From: Spirochaetota bacterium
Lineage (GTDB): Bacteria; Spirochaetota; Leptospiria; Turneriellales; Turneriellaceae
NCBI GenBank assembly: GCA_029561505.1
Contig: JAKQXK010000212.1
Location: 1-7,904 of the forward strand
DNA: 7,904 nt
Direction of reading: 5' to 3'
Within the stretch, counting starts at the first letter, position 1. Every line of letters starts with the position of its first letter. The notes under the pieces were generated by a model. That model made no database searches. It was not told the origin of the DNA and saw only the letters and a program-made list of their open reading frames with translations. Made by a program: the position numbers and the translations under genes. Positions 6,176-7,904 of this stretch are shown here, in pieces.

Positions 6176-7904
6176 TTACGCCTTGCGCGTTGCCAGAAAA
6201 TCGGCGACTTCCTGGGCGCTGCGCGATTCGGCGAGATCTTTGGCCGTTTGACCCTTCTTGTTCTTGAGCGCCACCGCAGCGCGCGATGCCGTCAGAAGTT
6301 TGACTTTTTCAAGGTTGCCTTCGTGCGCCGCGAACATCAGCGCGCTCCAGCCGTCGAGGTCCTGGTCATTGACGCGCGCACCCGCCGCTACGAGGCGCTG
6401 CACCATGCCGGGAGTTCCCTTCCACGTGGCCATAATGAGGGCAGTTCTACCGCTGCGGTGGCGCAGGTTCACGTCAGGCTTGAAGCTCAGCAGAAACTCC
6501 ATCATTTCGGCGTTGCCGCGATAGGCGGCAATCATCAGTGCCGAATAGCCATCTCGGTCTTGCAGGTTAATGCGCGCCTTGCGTGACAGAATCACGCGCG
6601 CGACGTCGGGCGCGCCCGAGTTCACCGCATACATGAGGGCGGTATATCCGTCTTCGTTTTTCAGATCAATGTTGATATTCGCCTGCAGCGCCTTTTCAGC
6701 GCGCTCAACGTCGTTCGTGCGGGCGGCCATCACGAGCTCTTTGTTATTCTTGGGGTCGACAGCCCCTGCCCCGACGAGAATCTTGACCACTTCGTCGTGG
6801 TCTTTGATCGCCGCCCAATAGGCGGCGGTACCGCCGTTATCGGCCGTGGCATTGACGTCAACACCTGAGTCGACGAGCCTTCGCACAGCTTCGACGTGCC
6901 CTTTGGCCGCTGCAAGAATGAGCGGCGTGTAGCCAAAGTTGTTTTTGCGAGTGACGTCGGCCTTGCGCTTAATGAGTTCATCGAGAATGCGCACGCGGTT
7001 TTCTTGCGCAGCGTAGAACACGGCTGTATAACCGTCTTTATCGCGCGCCGCCACCTGCGCGCCGCGGTCGAGCAGAGCGCGCACCATTTCATAGTTGCCA
7101 AATGCAGAAGCTATGAGCAGCGGCGTCTGCAAGTCTTTGTCTGTATAATTGGGGTCTGCGTATTCGTTCAGAGAATTATTGAATATTTCAAAACTATCGG
7201 CACGAATCGCCAGCACGAGCTTGCGGCTCGCCAGCGCGTTCATCGCACCATTTGAGCGCAGGTATTCGATGAGTGGTGCGTCTGCGAGTTCAACGGAATA
7301 CGAGAGTGGCGAATAACCCTTTTCGTCGACAACATTCACATTGGCGCCGCGATTGACTGCTGCCTGCGCTGCGCCGAGGTCTTTGACTTTTACCGCTGCG
7401 AGCAACGCCTTGCTGGCTTCAGGGTTCTCAGCACCGAACCCCTGCAACAGGCGCACAATATCGAAAAATGTGTAATACTGTGCCTGGGTAACTGCGGTCT
7501 GCCCAAAATAGTTTGCGACCGGTATCATCGGCTTAAATTTTAAGATCAGTTCAACAGCTTTGATGTTGCCCGACCGCGCCGATTCGATAAGCGCCGTGTC
7601 GCCATTGCGATTGCGTTCGTTGGCAGTCTGAAAATAGGGCTGAATCGCCTTTAATGTCTGCGCCATGCCATACCGCGAAGCCGACATCAGCGGGGTGTCA
7701 CCCGTCGCGCTCAGCTGCAGCTTGCCTCCATTCATTTTGAGAATGCGCTCGGCCGCATCGGCCAGCCCGTTGGCCGTCGCGACGTGTATGGCGAGGCTTC
7801 CCGTTGAGTCGGCTTCGCTGAGATCAATGTTACTTTCGGTGAGCACGTCCCAGACGTTGCGGTTGTAATGTTCAAGCGCGACGCGCCACAGCAGCTCTCC
7901 GTTT
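6176..7904 (-). CDS. Long ankyrin-repeat protein, 5' end cut by window
   Basis: The frame is open from the right edge to TAA at 6178-6176, at least 575 codons. An internal GTG at 7846-7844 could be taken as a start, but the frame continues upstream (ELLWRVALEHYNRNVWDVLT) with the same repeat character, so the true start lies outside. About 17 consecutive ankyrin-type units of roughly 31-33 residues fill the protein, many opening with G-x-T/S-A/P-L and carrying a later hydrophobic L-L-x-x-G/A-A stretch; the last is capped by AKDLAESRSAQEVADFLATRKA. Ankyrin repeats are protein-binding scaffolds, with no enzymatic motif seen. No cysteine occurs in the visible part, compatible with export, but the signal-peptide region is missing so location is unknown. 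It is upstream of and co-directional with the envelope genes, 91 bases away; co-transcription is possible. Confidence 0.93.
   Translation of the reverse strand, partial: NGELLWRVALEHYNRNVWDVLTESNIDLSEADSTGSLAIHVATANGLADAAERILKMNGGKLQLSATGDTPLMSASRYGMAQTLKAIQPYFQTANERNRNGDTALIESARSGNIKAVELILKFKPMIPVANYFGQTAVTQAQYYTFFDIVRLLQGFGAENPEASKALLAAVKVKDLGAAQAAVNRGANVNVVDEKGYSPLSYSVELADAPLIEYLRSNGAMNALASRKLVLAIRADSFEIFNNSLNEYADPNYTDKDLQTPLLIASAFGNYEMVRALLDRGAQVAARDKDGYTAVFYAAQENRVRILDELIKRKADVTRKNNFGYTPLILAAAKGHVEAVRRLVDSGVDVNATADNGGTAAYWAAIKDHDEVVKILVGAGAVDPKNNKELVMAARTNDVERAEKALQANINIDLKNEDGYTALMYAVNSGAPDVARVILSRKARINLQDRDGYSALMIAAYRGNAEMMEFLLSFKPDVNLRHRSGRTALIMATWKGTPGMVQRLVAAGARVNDQDLDGWSALMFAAHEGNLEKVKLLTASRAAVALKNKKGQTAKDLAESRSAQEVADFLATRKA
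6179..7798 (-). repeat. Tandem ankyrin repeats (about 17 units, roughly 99-bp period)
   Basis: Units open near GDTPLMSA, GDTALIES, GYSPLSYS, GYTAVFYA, GYTPLILA, GYTALMYA, GYSALMIA, GRTALIMA and GWSALMFA. The C-terminal units (DNA about 6200-7127) match the consensus well, including N-x-x-D-x-D/x-x-G-Y/W-T/S-A-L turns. A block of about four units (DNA about 7127-7504, starting GQTAVTQA) is much more diverged. The repeats are related at protein level but not near-identical in DNA, so they are old rather than a recent expansion. Confidence 0.9.

Noticed and set aside
7844..7846. GTG as the start of the ankyrin gene
   Set aside because: The frame remains open to the window edge with repeat-like sequence upstream, so this is an internal Val codon.

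Overview
The window is a tightly packed block of five genes, all on the minus strand, so transcription runs from the right edge to the left edge. In transcription order they are: a 5'-truncated, very long ankyrin-repeat protein (7904-6176); a 241-residue exported or membrane-anchored protein of unknown function (6084-5359); a class A penicillin-binding protein of the PBP1A type (5357-2823); a 336-residue exported helical-repeat (TPR-like) protein (2826-1816); and a 3'-truncated YihY/BrkB-type membrane protein carrying a large extra domain (1739-1, running off the left edge). No tRNA, rRNA, CRISPR array, insertion sequence or integration signature is visible. The plus-strand open frames are shadows of these genes. 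No stretch over 100 bases lies outside a gene.

The organism is probably a diderm bacterium of moderate GC content, since an outer-membrane-type set of exported, peptidoglycan-synthesis and inner-membrane proteins is encoded. The gene style (long ankyrin protein, highly charged short exported proteins, PBP1A with a cysteine-rich cytoplasmic head, a TTG start) fits a spirochaete of the Leptospirales such as Turneriella or Leptonema. That taxonomic guess rests on general impression only, with no marker gene to settle it.

The middle three genes are very tightly joined. One base separates the 241-residue gene from the PBP gene, and the PBP stop overlaps the TTG start of the TPR-like gene by four bases. 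This implies translational coupling and a shared envelope job. The natural hypothesis is a bifunctional peptidoglycan synthase with two dedicated extracytoplasmic partners, the TPR-like one being loosely analogous to the PBP1A activator LpoA. The ankyrin gene and the YihY-type gene flank this core, with gaps of 91 and 76 bases.

Two architectures stand out. In the YihY-type protein, about 350 residues with four regularly spaced Asp-box motifs (a YCF48/BNR-like beta-propeller) sit between transmembrane segments 3 and 4, predicted to face the periplasm. In the PBP, a four-cysteine zinc-ribbon-like module and a Pro/Glu-rich linker precede the membrane anchor on the cytoplasmic side.
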